This document shows positions 54,285 through 62,907 of a stretch of 64,000 nt of DNA, piece by piece. The notes below the pieces were generated by a model. It was not told the DNA's origin, ran no database searches, and saw only the letters and a program-made list of their open reading frames with translations. A program made the position numbers and the translations under genes. The stretch's first letter is position 1. Each line of letters begins with the position of its first letter. The stretch lies in NCBI GenBank assembly GCA_019636735.1, contig JAHBWY010000004.1:186001-250000 (forward strand). The letters are read 5' to 3'. The stretch comes from Phycisphaeraceae bacterium. GTDB lineage: Bacteria > Planctomycetota > Phycisphaerae > Phycisphaerales > SM1A02.

Positions 54285-55418
54285 TCAGTGTCCGAAAAGG
54301 CTCACCGAGGCAAACATGCCTTTCGCCTCGAAATAGGCAAGGGCATCATCGACCGACGGGAAGATCTTCGTGGCGGTTTCCGTGATGAACGGGCTGGGGT
54401 TCTTGCGAGGCTTCCACACCACATAGACCTCCTTGGTGTGCTCGAAGGCGTGGTGGAGCTCCCGCTCCACCCCCGAGGAGAGCCCAGGAACCCCGCCGGG
54501 CAGTTCCGGCACCAGCGAGACGATCATGTCGCTCTGGTCGATGAGCTTGAAGTCCCGCATGTAGATCTGGCCATCCACATCTCCTGCGATGTCAAGGACC
54601 TCACGAACGCTGACCCGAAGCGGGGCTGAGTCTCGACGACCTCCGAAGCTGTGTGGAGCCACCTCGATGAAGTCACGGCCTTCGCGGGCGGCGGCAATGG
54701 CGCGATCAAGCAGGAGCTTCTCATCGACATCGCCCGGATCAAAGGCGATGAAGTGCTTCGCCAGCTCCGCCCGGAAGCGATCGATCTCCGCGAGGACATC
54801 GGGCATGTCGACGACATGGCTCATCGGGAAGCTCGGGTAGACCTTCCGAACCTCGGGACGCGTGATCAGGCGAAGGCAGGTTTCAAGCGTCTCCTGCTGG
54901 CGGCCGCGGCTGAGAATGTAGAAGCGATTGTGGCACCCGACGGCCTGCGCGAGCAGCTCGGTGGCCAGGATCTCCTCCTCTCGCCAGACCATGCAGTCCT
55001 TGAGCGTCGCATCGATGTCATGCTCGGCGTGGAGCCGATGGTGCACGACCTCGACATTGTCGACGAGGCAGATGAAAAGCTGCGGCTCGAACTTGCGGAC
55101 GAGGTCGAAGTCGAACGCGCTGAAGAGGCCGTGCCGCCAGCGGAAGGTCGCATGCGTGTTAATGACAGCGTTGCGGTGTTCCGATGGCGGCGAGCTGGCG
55201 GCGATGATGTCCTTGAACGCCGCTCGCCGAAGCGAAGCGAGCCGAGAAATCGGAAGGTCCAGGATCCGGCCTGGTCTGACATCAGGGGCGTCCTGGTACA
55301 TGATGTCGCCGACATGGAAGAGTTCGATCGGGTCGCCCCGTTGAGCGCCAAGCTCGCCCACCGCCTTCAGATAGGGCTTCTTGTCCATGCCGATCTGGCC
55401 CGTGACGATCGTTCGCAT
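54285..55418 (-). CDS. Protein with kinase-like N-terminus and deoxyribosyltransferase-like C-terminus
   Basis: A 377-residue cytoplasmic protein I recognise only in part. It opens MRTIVTGQIGMDKKPYLKAV, resembling a nucleotide-kinase P-loop but without a clean GxxGxGK(S/T). A middle helical/beta region follows (LFSAFDFDLVRKFEPQLFIC, HIDATLKDCMVWREEEILAT-like, adenylate-kinase-like lid and core). The C-terminal 90 residues (IDQSDMIVSLVPELPGGVPG, SSGVERELHHAFEHTKEVYV, PSPFITETATKIFPSVDDAL) look like a nucleoside 2-deoxyribosyltransferase-type fold. The combination suggests a nucleotide-related sensor or enzyme. The ATG at 55418 excludes a Pro/Arg-rich upstream extension. Standing alone between unrelated genes, context adds nothing. 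Confidence 0.6.
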   Translation of the reverse strand: MRTIVTGQIGMDKKPYLKAVGELGAQRGDPIELFHVGDIMYQDAPDVRPGRILDLPISRLASLRRAAFKDIIAASSPPSEHRNAVINTHATFRWRHGLFSAFDFDLVRKFEPQLFICLVDNVEVVHHRLHAEHDIDATLKDCMVWREEEILATELLAQAVGCHNRFYILSRGRQQETLETCLRLITRPEVRKVYPSFPMSHVVDMPDVLAEIDRFRAELAKHFIAFDPGDVDEKLLLDRAIAAAREGRDFIEVAPHSFGGRRDSAPLRVSVREVLDIAGDVDGQIYMRDFKLIDQSDMIVSLVPELPGGVPGLSSGVERELHHAFEHTKEVYVVWKPRKNPSPFITETATKIFPSVDDALAYFEAKGMFASVSLFGH

Positions 55419-55688
55419 CGGCGGCGAGTATAGGGGGGCGGAATCAGGGCCCCGATTGCGGCACCAGTCGGCGATGCGCGGCCAGTGGCGCCTGAAGATG
55501 GCTGTTGAGAACGAAAGTGTGCGCATGCGACCGGTCCGCCGCAGGAGCTGGCCGACGCGGCCCGCCCCGAGCGCGGGTGGAGAACTTTCGAGAATTCGCG
55601 GCGCTTCGGCAGACGGACGCCTCTTCTTCCGGGTGGGGGGCGAGCGACGCGGTCGCCGCCCGGCCCAGGACCCCGCTGGAGAAACATC

Positions 55689-57959
55689 ATGCATCGCGCC
55701 ACCGTGTCAATCTCGGCCCTCGCGGCCCTCTCTCTGGTCTCGGCGGCTTCCGCCCAGCTCTTCACAGCGACATCAAATGGCAGCTACTGGACCACGCTCT
55801 ACTCGTGCAGCCCGGTTCAGAGCACCTCTCCGATTGTGACATCCTGCAACACCCAGGGTGGATGCGCTGGAACTGCGGCCGCGCTTGGCTCGGGGACCAC
55901 ATGGTGCGGTCCCAACGAGATCATCGTCCAGAACCTGCACACGGTCACACCAGGGATGAACAGTTGTGGCGGTGGCTTCAACACCAATGGCAGCGGCGTC
56001 ATTGAGGCCCCGGTGGTGTTCTCAGGCCCTGCGTCCTCGGTCACCGTGCAACTGCAGGCGCACTACGAGTGGGACTTCTCAAACTTTACGGGGAGTGCAG
56101 GCATGGGCCCTGCAGTGCGGGTCGTTTGCGTGTCGATCGGATTGGTTGGGTGGCACGAGGTCCCCGGTGGCTACTGCGCGGGCGGCGCTCCGCTGTCTGG
56201 AGTTGCCGTTCTGACGAGCGGTGCGTTCAGTGTGCCCACCGGCGTGCCGGTGCAGCTCAAGCTCAGTTTCTCTGCGGGTGTCGCAAGTGGGGACGGGTTA
56301 GGCGGGCAGTGGCTCACGCTCAACTGGAACGCCAAGGCGTCCCTGCCCAAGACCGGCCCGGTCTTCATCCTTCCGGAGGGCTTCACGGCCAACTCGCCGG
56401 AGATCGGCCTCGTGAACAACTCCTTCCCGCCTCCGCCGCCGGTGAGCGTGGTGGTCACGGCGGACACGACGCAGACAGAGCTTGACTCGCTCACTGAAGT
56501 GACCGGCGATCTGATCCTCGCCAAACAGGACGGTGTCCCTGGGCTGTCGCTGCCAAACCTGGTGCAGGTCGGTGGCAGCATCATCATCACCGGCAACAGC
56601 GGGCTGATCACCGTCGGCGCTCCGGCGCTCAAGGAGGTGCAGGGAGGCATCGAGATCGACGACAACCCGATGCTGGAAGTGGTCGACTTCGGCTCGTTGG
56701 GCGGTACGACGGGTGCGATCTCGATCGCCGGGAACAACAATCCAGTGGTCGACTTCGGCTCGCTGGGCGGTACGACGGGTGCGATCTCGATCGCCGGGAA
56801 CAACAATCCAGTGGTCGACTTCGGCTCGCTGGGCGGTACGACGGGTGCGATCTCGATCGCCGGGAACAACAATCCAGTGGTCGACCTCGGCGCCCTGGTT
56901 GACATCGGTGGCGACTTCACCATCGCGAACAACAACAACCCCCAACTCGACCTCAGCGCCCTGGTCGACATCGGCGGCGACTTCACCATCGCGAACAACG
57001 ACAATCCCCAGGTCGACCTCAGCGCCCTGGTTGACATCGGCGGCGACTTCACGGTCACCGACAACAACGATCCCGAGCGTAGGCTTGACGGCACACCGAC
57101 GCATCCCCTCAACTTCCCGTCGCTGGAGAGTGTCGGCGGCGATCTGACGGTCTCGACCCACGGCCAGGCGGTGCTCGACTTCGCTCTGGCCACGGTTGAA
57201 GGCAACATCTGCATCACGGGTGAGGGCGCCACCGAGGTGCTGGCGCGCTCGGCCGGCGGCAGCACGAAGGTCGAACTCCTTCACGCGGAGTCACGCCAGT
57301 CAATGCTGCTTCCGCCCGGCACGCACGAGACGCCGAGTGCGTTCGCGGTGACCTACCTCGATCCAGCCTCGCTTCCTCCCGAGTCGGGCGTGGACGCCGG
57401 CGGCGACGCGGCGATCATCGATCCGGTGGCAGGCGCCTCCTACGCATTCGCGGCGCCGACGCTCGACGAGGTGGCGACGCTGACGATCACGCTCGATGTG
57501 GCGGCGCTGGATGAGGCCACACGACTGGCGGTGCTGACGGCGCTCTCCCAGGGTCGGCTGACCGTGGCGGTGCGTGGAGACGAGCCGTCGTCGGTGCTCA
57601 CGGCCCGCGCCGTGTGCGGCGACGATGTGGAGCCTGAGCCCGACGGGTGCATTGCGCTCGACCTGCTGGACCCGGAGGGCTTGCCGCTGCCTCCGAGAAG
57701 CGAAGAGCCGCCCGCCGGGATTCGCGCGACAGCGAAGGTCTCGCACTTCTCGTCGTACCACCTGGCGATCGTGGAACCGAAGCCGCTGCCGTGCGTGGGC
57801 GACATCAACGGCGACCGGCTCGTGAATGGCGCCGATCTGGCGATCCTGCTTGGACAGTGGGGGCGTTGCAGGAACTGCGACGCCGACCTTGACGGCAACG
57901 GCGTGGTTGACGGCGCCGACCTGGCCGTGGTGCTCGGCAACTGGGGAGCGTGCGACTGA
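55689..57959 (+). CDS. Secreted repeat protein with six 22-residue repeats and dockerin-like tail
   Basis: A 756-residue exported protein with signal peptide MHRATVSISALAALSLVSAA plus SAQ. Residues of about 25-250 form an unidentified beta domain. Residues 331-462 are six tandem 22-residue units; three read VVDFGSLGGTTGAISIAGNN plus NP, three read V(V/L)DLxALVDIGGDFTIANN plus xNP. Together with upstream units (LPNLVQVGGSIIITGNSGL, ALKEVQGGIEIDDNPML) they look like a receptor-L-domain or LRR-type beta-solenoid. A further beta domain and a linker lead to the two-loop tail (DINGDRLVNGADLAILLGQW, DLDGNGVVDGADLAVVLGNW) ending GACD. Probably a surface binding or structural protein. A strong terminator follows. 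Confidence 0.8.
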   Translation: MHRATVSISALAALSLVSAASAQLFTATSNGSYWTTLYSCSPVQSTSPIVTSCNTQGGCAGTAAALGSGTTWCGPNEIIVQNLHTVTPGMNSCGGGFNTNGSGVIEAPVVFSGPASSVTVQLQAHYEWDFSNFTGSAGMGPAVRVVCVSIGLVGWHEVPGGYCAGGAPLSGVAVLTSGAFSVPTGVPVQLKLSFSAGVASGDGLGGQWLTLNWNAKASLPKTGPVFILPEGFTANSPEIGLVNNSFPPPPPVSVVVTADTTQTELDSLTEVTGDLILAKQDGVPGLSLPNLVQVGGSIIITGNSGLITVGAPALKEVQGGIEIDDNPMLEVVDFGSLGGTTGAISIAGNNNPVVDFGSLGGTTGAISIAGNNNPVVDFGSLGGTTGAISIAGNNNPVVDLGALVDIGGDFTIANNNNPQLDLSALVDIGGDFTIANNDNPQVDLSALVDIGGDFTVTDNNDPERRLDGTPTHPLNFPSLESVGGDLTVSTHGQAVLDFALATVEGNICITGEGATEVLARSAGGSTKVELLHAESRQSMLLPPGTHETPSAFAVTYLDPASLPPESGVDAGGDAAIIDPVAGASYAFAAPTLDEVATLTITLDVAALDEATRLAVLTALSQGRLTVAVRGDEPSSVLTARAVCGDDVEPEPDGCIALDLLDPEGLPLPPRSEEPPAGIRATAKVSHFSSYHLAIVEPKPLPCVGDINGDRLVNGADLAILLGQWGRCRNCDADLDGNGVVDGADLAVVLGNWGACD
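56679..57074 (+). repeat. Six tandem 66-bp coding repeats
   Basis: Units start at 56679, 56745, 56811, 56877, 56943 and 57009. Units 1-3 are identical in DNA except for one base (TTG or CTG in unit 1 versus 2 and 3). Units 4-6 form a second, slightly diverged subtype. All keep the reading frame (22 codons each). Confidence 0.92.
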
Positions 57960-58010
57960 CGGCACGCAAGTGACGCGCCGCTCCGCCCCCGGAGCGCCGA
58001 GGACACGCGA

Positions 58011-58050
58011 GAGCGTCGTGCGGACCACCACACCCGCACGACGCTCCTTC
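58011..58050 (+). terminator. Strong terminator after the repeat-protein gene
   Basis: A perfect 13-bp stem (GAGCGTCGTGCGG at 58011-58023 with CCGCACGACGCTC at 58034-58046), a 10-base loop and CTTCATT after it. It is also downstream of ispF on the other strand. Confidence 0.8.
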
Positions 58051-58121
58051 ATTGGCGGCAGGGATCAGCCGCGGAGACCCGCCGACCTGCGGTGGGGCCG
58101 CGCGTGGCGGCCCGGTCCACG

Positions 58122-58616
58122 CTACCGCCGTTCAAGCAGCACCACCGCGTGCACCTCAATCGCGCGACCCTCACCGACTGCGTCGACGCGCTCGTGCGTC
58201 TTGCCCTTCAGGTTCACGCGCAGGGGGTCGACCTGAAGCAGGGCCGCGACAGTGTTCCTCAACTCCTCCTTGCGACCGCCGATCTTCGGACGCTCGCAGA
58301 TGATCGTGGCATCCAGGTTCCCGATGCCGAAGCCGGCGCGGCGCATCCGCACGAGGGCTTCCTCGAGGAAGAGCGTTGAGTCACCGTCGCGCCACTGAGG
58401 ATCGTCATCCCGAAAGAGCTGGCCGATGTCGGGTTCACCGAGCGCGCCGAGAATCGCGTCGGTGATCGCGTGCAGCAGAGCGTCGCCGTCGGAGTGACTC
58501 ACCGGTCCGCGGTCATGGTCGAACAGGAGCGAGCCAAGCACCATCGGCCGCCCGGCACCCTGTGGTGGGTGTGGCTCGAGCCGATGAAGGTCATAGCCGT
58601 GTCCGATGCGCCACAT
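58122..58616 (-). CDS. ispF: 2-C-methyl-D-erythritol 2,4-cyclodiphosphate synthase
   Basis: A 164-residue enzyme of the MEP isoprenoid pathway that cyclises CDP-methylerythritol 2-phosphate. It starts MWRIGHGYDLHRL, with metal ligands Asp9 and His11, then SHSDGDALLHAITDAILGAL with the third zinc ligand His (near 49), DSTLFLEEALVRM, NLDATIICERPKI and the ending NLKGKTHERVDAVGEGRAIE with the K-T-E-GxG signature (TERVG in most species). Length matches the usual 155-160. IspD, often adjacent or fused, is not in the window. It is transcribed in the same direction as the lipoprotein and murD genes upstream but is separated from them by 76 bases. Confidence 0.97.
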   Translation of the reverse strand: MWRIGHGYDLHRLEPHPPQGAGRPMVLGSLLFDHDRGPVSHSDGDALLHAITDAILGALGEPDIGQLFRDDDPQWRDGDSTLFLEEALVRMRRAGFGIGNLDATIICERPKIGGRKEELRNTVAALLQVDPLRVNLKGKTHERVDAVGEGRAIEVHAVVLLERR

Positions 58617-58692
58617 GGCCCCTCTCAGGCCGGCGCTCGATCGCCGGACGCGGTGGTCTCTTCAAGATGCCGAGGGTCTCGCACGCGCCGTG

Positions 58693-59196
58693 TCACTTGT
58701 CGTAGACGAAGCGGCTCGCAGGATCGGGCAGCTTTCCACCGGCGGGAGTGAAGTAGGGCGGTCGATCGGCGAGTTGATCCGTTCTCAGGCGCACCGCAGG
58801 ATCCTCATCGGACCACTCTGGCGCCTTTCGAATCGACACATCGATCCGGCAGCAACTGTACGGCGGTGCGGTGATCTGGTTGTCCAGGTGACCGATGGAG
58901 GTCCCTGCATCCCAGACGGCCCAGACCATGCGGTTGGGGGTGTAGACCGGGTCGTCACCGCCTCCTTCGAGGAAGTTGAAGGTGAGCTGCTTGCCAGGGG
59001 GAATGTCCATCGCGAAGAAGGCCTCTTCGGTTCGCGTGTCGACCACGGCCACGGTCATGGGCTGCATCGGCGTCGAGATGTAGGTGAAGCCGCGGCCGGA
59101 GGTCTTCATCCAGCCACCGTCGGGTTGGTAGCAGCCGCCCAGTGCAAGCGTGGCGAGCAGTCCGAGCGCGGCGGTCGCAAGTCGGAAGGCAGTCAT
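58693..59196 (-). CDS. Putative lipoprotein downstream of murD
   Basis: A 167-residue lipoprotein of unknown function. The leader MTAFRLATAALGLLATLALG ends in lipobox LGGC (Cys22). The mature part contains GFTYISTPMQPMTVAVVDTR, FFAMDIPPGKQLTFNFLEGG and a Cys pair in PPYSCCRIDVSIRK, all beta-rich. An AGGA ribosome site precedes the ATG at 59196; another ATG at 59205 is in frame and only one base from the murD stop. It is thus coupled to murD, which suggests an envelope role. No family is recognised. Confidence 0.72.
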   Translation of the reverse strand: MTAFRLATAALGLLATLALGGCYQPDGGWMKTSGRGFTYISTPMQPMTVAVVDTRTEEAFFAMDIPPGKQLTFNFLEGGGDDPVYTPNRMVWAVWDAGTSIGHLDNQITAPPYSCCRIDVSIRKAPEWSDEDPAVRLRTDQLADRPPYFTPAGGKLPDPASRFVYDK

Positions 59197-59206
59197 GATG
59201 AGCATC

Positions 59207-60586
59207 CTATCGGCTCGGAAGGGGGGCGAGCGCTCGAACGACTTCGGCGAATCGTTGGCCCCGGACCTCGTAGTTGGGGAACTGGTCCCAACTGGCGCAC
59301 CCCGGGGAGAGGAGGACAACATCGCCGGGACGGGCCCGTGATGCGGCTTCAGCAGCCGCACGCTCGATTGTCTCGCAGCGAATCGAGCCAGCCAGCCCGC
59401 ACAGGGCCGGGCCCGTGGTCCCGATGGCGTAGAGTCCGGCCAGGCGCGGCGCGAGCGCCCGGACGGGCGCGAGGTCGGCGCCCTTGTCGTAGCCGCCGGC
59501 GATCAGGTGGATCCGTGCCGGATCGTCGAACGCGGCAACGGCGGTGAACAGCGATTCCGGTGTGGTGCTCTTGCTGTCGTCAAACCAGCGCACGCCGTCG
59601 CGCTCCAGGATGAGTGAGAGTCGGTGCGGGAGCCCTTCGAAGCTCTCAATGGCGCCGAGCATCATCGACTTCGCGCTCCCGTCGGGCTCTCGGCCAGCCA
59701 GGGTCAGGGCCGCGTGCGCGGCGTCCAACGCGAGCAGGGCATTGGCGACCGCATGTGCACCGGGGATTCGAAGGCGCAGGTGTGGCGCGAGCTGATCCGC
59801 GAAGCCGCAGCCGTCGTCCGGGGTCCACCATGGTGATGCGCCGAGTCGGCGCGCCGCCTCATGGGAGGACGCCTCACGAGCGAAGCGCGTGATGAACCGA
59901 TCCCCCGGGCGTTGCGATGCTCGAATGGCTCGCTTCGATTCGGCGTAGTGATCGAAGCTGCCGTGCCAGTCGAGGTGATTCGGAGAGAGATTCGTCAGAA
60001 CCGCGACGCGCGGAGACCACGGTTGCCCCGACGCCGGACCGAGCCAATGCAGCATGAAGCTCGAGAGTTCGAGCACCACCCAATGCTCGCAGTGAATTCG
60101 ATCGAGCTCGCCGAGCAACGAACCGCCGATGTTCCCGCCGAGCCACGCCTTTCCATGGACGGCTTCCAGAAGGCGGTGCAGCATGGCGCAGGTGGTTGAC
60201 TTTCCGGCGCTGCCGGTGACACCGATGATGCGATCGGTCGGCAGATGCTCGACCAGCAGACCGATCTCGGTGGTCACGCGGGCGCCGCAACGCATGGCCG
60301 ATTGCAGGTACGCGTTCTCCCACGGCTTCGGCACCGCCGGGTTCACGACCACCATCTCGCACTGCTCGAAGTCACGCAGGTCGTGCCCGCCGACGGCGAT
60401 GCGCAATCGTCCCGATCGATCGCGAGCGCGAAGCTCGTCGAGTGTCGCCGTGAGCGCAGACTCGGGTTGAAGATCGGTGACCGTGACCGTCGCGCCGCGA
60501 TCGAGCAGCCAGCGCGCCGCGCCCAGGCCTCCACCAAAGCGCCCGAGCCCCATGACGGTCACGCGAAGTGAGGAGAGGTCATCCAT
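59207..60586 (-). CDS. murD: UDP-N-acetylmuramoylalanine-D-glutamate ligase
   Basis: A 459-residue cytoplasmic Mur ligase that adds D-glutamate to UDP-MurNAc-L-Ala in peptidoglycan synthesis. The N-terminal Rossmann-like domain begins VTVMGLGRFGGGLGAARWLL; the ATP loop is GVTGSAGKST (about 142-151); the middle domain has LELSSFMLHWL and TNLSPNHLDWHGSFDHYAESK (with the lysine that is carbamylated in Mur ligases near the end); the C-terminal domain has HRLSLILERDGVRWFDDSKS-type sequence, HLIAGGYDKGADL and LLSPGCASWDQFPNYEVRG. All are MurD signatures. The start at 60586 (MDDLSSLRV) removes an extension. No other mur genes are near, so it stands outside a dcw cluster, as is common in planctomycetes. 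Confidence 0.96.
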   Translation of the reverse strand: MDDLSSLRVTVMGLGRFGGGLGAARWLLDRGATVTVTDLQPESALTATLDELRARDRSGRLRIAVGGHDLRDFEQCEMVVVNPAVPKPWENAYLQSAMRCGARVTTEIGLLVEHLPTDRIIGVTGSAGKSTTCAMLHRLLEAVHGKAWLGGNIGGSLLGELDRIHCEHWVVLELSSFMLHWLGPASGQPWSPRVAVLTNLSPNHLDWHGSFDHYAESKRAIRASQRPGDRFITRFAREASSHEAARRLGASPWWTPDDGCGFADQLAPHLRLRIPGAHAVANALLALDAAHAALTLAGREPDGSAKSMMLGAIESFEGLPHRLSLILERDGVRWFDDSKSTTPESLFTAVAAFDDPARIHLIAGGYDKGADLAPVRALAPRLAGLYAIGTTGPALCGLAGSIRCETIERAAAEAASRARPGDVVLLSPGCASWDQFPNYEVRGQRFAEVVRALAPLPSR

Positions 60587-61161
60587 CGCTGCACCACCGT
60601 ACGCCACGCACTCTGTCGCCGCGCCGACCTCCACCGTGAAACGCGCGAACGACTCGACGAGCCGGCAGCATGGGGCGTCGACCGTCGTGTGTCTCGGCAG
60701 ATGTCCCGCGATCAATTGGAATCGCGCCTGAGCGCTCCTCGATGTGGTGTGCGCAGGCGGAAGGACGCGTTCGTGGAGCCCAGTCTTTCGCGCCTATGGT
60801 CGACGACGCTCGAGGCTCGCATTCTGCAGAGAACCACTCCGAAGTACTGTAAATCTCTCTTGGTGCGAGACTTGCAAGCTCACGCGGAGTCAAGGCATTC
60901 CGGTTGAGGCCAGACTTCGATCGACCTTCCGCAGAAATTGCGCACTGGAGACTTGCAAACTTCCAATCCGTCAATAAACGAAAGTTGCCGCCTTCAATCG
61001 TCGATCGTAGACTCGCTGCCGTCGAGGACCTCTAACCCTTCTCGAGGGCGTCGGTGAGATCCGAACCCGTTTGTGTGTGAGCCGCACTCGGTGCGGAAAA
61101 GCCTGTGGAGGAGGCCCATCCGGGCTTCCGGGCAAGACCTCGTGATTGAAGGAATGTGATC
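60587..61161. other. Intergenic region between divergent murD and the DUF11-type lipoprotein
   Basis: These 575 bases contain no convincing gene. The part from about 60830 to 61000 is visibly more AT-rich than the flanks and holds two exact copies of GAGACTTGCAA (60867-60877 and 60948-60958), 81 bases apart. Promoters of both divergent genes should lie here. GAAGGAA at 61148-61154 is the ribosome site of the lipoprotein gene. Confidence 0.55.
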
Positions 61162-62721
61162 GTGAACACCCTGAAGACCTGCCTGACTCTCGCACTGTCG
61201 AGTCTCGCGCTTGTCGCTTGCTGCGCCGAGCCCGAGCCTGTTCCCCCGCCCGCACCAGCGGCCGCTCCTGCGCCGCCGCCAAAGCCCGTCGCCTGCAAGT
61301 GGCCGACAAAGGGCTCCGGCGATGCGACCACGGCGTGGACCAACATGGCCTATCCCACCGGTGACGCTCGGACGAGCGCCGTCGGAATCGAGAAGGGCAT
61401 GCCGCGCGAGGCTCGCGCGAACCAGGCCTTCGACTTCTGGATCGTCGTGACGAACATCACGGGCACCACGCTCGACAATGTCGTCCTCACTGAGGAGTTC
61501 GGCTCCGACTTCAACTATCAGTCCGCCAGCCCCGCCGGCATGCAGAGCGGCCGCACCGTCCGCTGGGATGTCGGCACGCTTGGTCCCTGCGAGTCGAAGG
61601 CGATCACGGTCAAGGCCGTGGCGACCAAGACGGGCACGGTGACCACCTGCTCGTCCGTGACCTATTCCTCGACCCTCTGCATGGGCGTCCCGATCGTGCA
61701 GCCCTCGCTGCTGGTCACGCTCAACGGACCTCAGGAGATCGGCTTCTGTGATGTGGCGACCTACAACATCGAGGTCACCAACAACGGCAGCGGCGCCGCC
61801 CGCAATGTCCGCGTGAAGCATCACCTCCCCGCGAGCATGGCCGCAGAGATCTCTGAGTTCGTGGCGGGTGACCTCGCCCCGGGCCAGAAGAAGGCCTTCC
61901 AGGTTGTCGCCAAGCCGCAGAAGACCGGCCAGCACATCCACAAGTCGTCGGCCTCCGGCGAGGGTGGCCTTGCCCACGAGACCACGACGATCACCACGAT
62001 CGTCAAGAAGCCCGAGCTCAAGATCACCCGTATCGCTCCCGAGATGCGTTACCTCGGTCGCGAGATCGATGTTGAAATCACGGTCGAGAATGTCGGCGAC
62101 GGCGTTGCTCAGAACACGGTGATCGAGGACATCATCGGGCCGCACGGCCGCTTCGTCTCCGCGAGCGACGGTGGTATCGCCACCGGCAACCGCGTGGTGT
62201 GGAACCTGGGCAATCTCGCCCCCGCCCAGAAGAAGACCGTGAAGGTCACCTACGCGACCACCTCCATGAACGATCACGAGGGCACGACCAGCGTCGTCGC
62301 CGTCTGTGCCGACCCGGTCAAGAACCTCTCGAAGACCATTGTTCAGGGCATCCCGGGCATGCTCCTCAACGGTTGGGATGATCCCGATCCGATCGAGCTC
62401 GGCAAGACCACCACCTACACCATGAAGGTGACCAACCAGGGTAGCGCTCCGCTGACCCAGGTGCAGTTCTGGTGCCTCCTCGATGAAGAGGACAGCATGG
62501 AGTTCGTCTCCGGTTCGAATGATGTCGGCGGTGTCGGCACGCTCAACGGTCGCCGAATCTCGTTCCCGAATGTCCCGACGCTCGCCCCGGGCGGCGTGGT
62601 GACCTACACGGTGGTGGTGAAGGCGGTCAAGGTCAAGCAGGCGTCGTTCACGGCGGAGGCCAAGTCTGCCGAGATCACCCGCGTGCTCCAGAAGATCGAG
62701 ACCACGAACTTCTACCGCTGA
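61162..62721 (+). CDS. Lipoprotein with DUF11-type (OmcB-like) repeats
   Basis: A 519-residue exported protein with a GTG start (61162, eight bases after AAGGA; another GTG at 61156 is too close to the ribosome site). The leader MNTLKTCLTLALSSLALVAC is a lipoprotein signal (LVAC, Cys20 followed by a second Cys). A Pro/Ala linker precedes four beta-sandwich repeats of the DUF11 'conserved repeat' type, each with phrases such as FDFWIVVTNITGTTLDNVVL, YNIEVTNNGSGAARNVRVKH, VEITVENVGDGVAQNTVIED and YTMKVTNQGSAPLTQVQFWC. Chlamydial OmcB, a disulfide-linked envelope protein, has this domain. Codon use is strongly biased to C/G-ending codons and a strong terminator follows, as in highly expressed genes. 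A structural envelope role is likely. Confidence 0.82.
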   Translation: MNTLKTCLTLALSSLALVACCAEPEPVPPPAPAAAPAPPPKPVACKWPTKGSGDATTAWTNMAYPTGDARTSAVGIEKGMPREARANQAFDFWIVVTNITGTTLDNVVLTEEFGSDFNYQSASPAGMQSGRTVRWDVGTLGPCESKAITVKAVATKTGTVTTCSSVTYSSTLCMGVPIVQPSLLVTLNGPQEIGFCDVATYNIEVTNNGSGAARNVRVKHHLPASMAAEISEFVAGDLAPGQKKAFQVVAKPQKTGQHIHKSSASGEGGLAHETTTITTIVKKPELKITRIAPEMRYLGREIDVEITVENVGDGVAQNTVIEDIIGPHGRFVSASDGGIATGNRVVWNLGNLAPAQKKTVKVTYATTSMNDHEGTTSVVAVCADPVKNLSKTIVQGIPGMLLNGWDDPDPIELGKTTTYTMKVTNQGSAPLTQVQFWCLLDEEDSMEFVSGSNDVGGVGTLNGRRISFPNVPTLAPGGVVTYTVVVKAVKVKQASFTAEAKSAEITRVLQKIETTNFYR

Positions 62722-62774
62722 AATCAGACACATCGACCGCCGGCTCTTCGGAGCCGACCGGTCACGAACGAACA

Positions 62775-62805
62775 GGGCCCCGGCTTCGGCCGGGGCCCTT
62801 TTTCG
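62775..62805 (+). terminator. Strong rho-independent terminator
   Basis: GGGCCCCGGC, TTCG tetraloop, GCCGGGGCCC, then TTTTT. It lies 54 bases after the stop of the DUF11-type lipoprotein gene. Confidence 0.95.
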
Positions 62806-62907
62806 TTGCCATGTTCGACAGCCTCGCTCGCCGCGTGTCGTGGCGCCTCGCCGCCGCGATGGCGCGAGATCGCACCGCGGCTCCCGGCGATTCTGCAGCC
62901 AAGTTGT

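Noticed and set aside
56679..57074. Regular 66-bp repeats considered as a CRISPR array
   Set aside because: The units are contiguous and coding, with no unique spacers and no cas genes nearby.
60994..62733. A 579-codon open frame opposite the DUF11-type lipoprotein gene
   Set aside because: Composed of LDRLHHHRVGHHAARG-like repeats, as expected for the mirror of a codon-biased gene; the sense gene has signal peptide, repeats and terminator.
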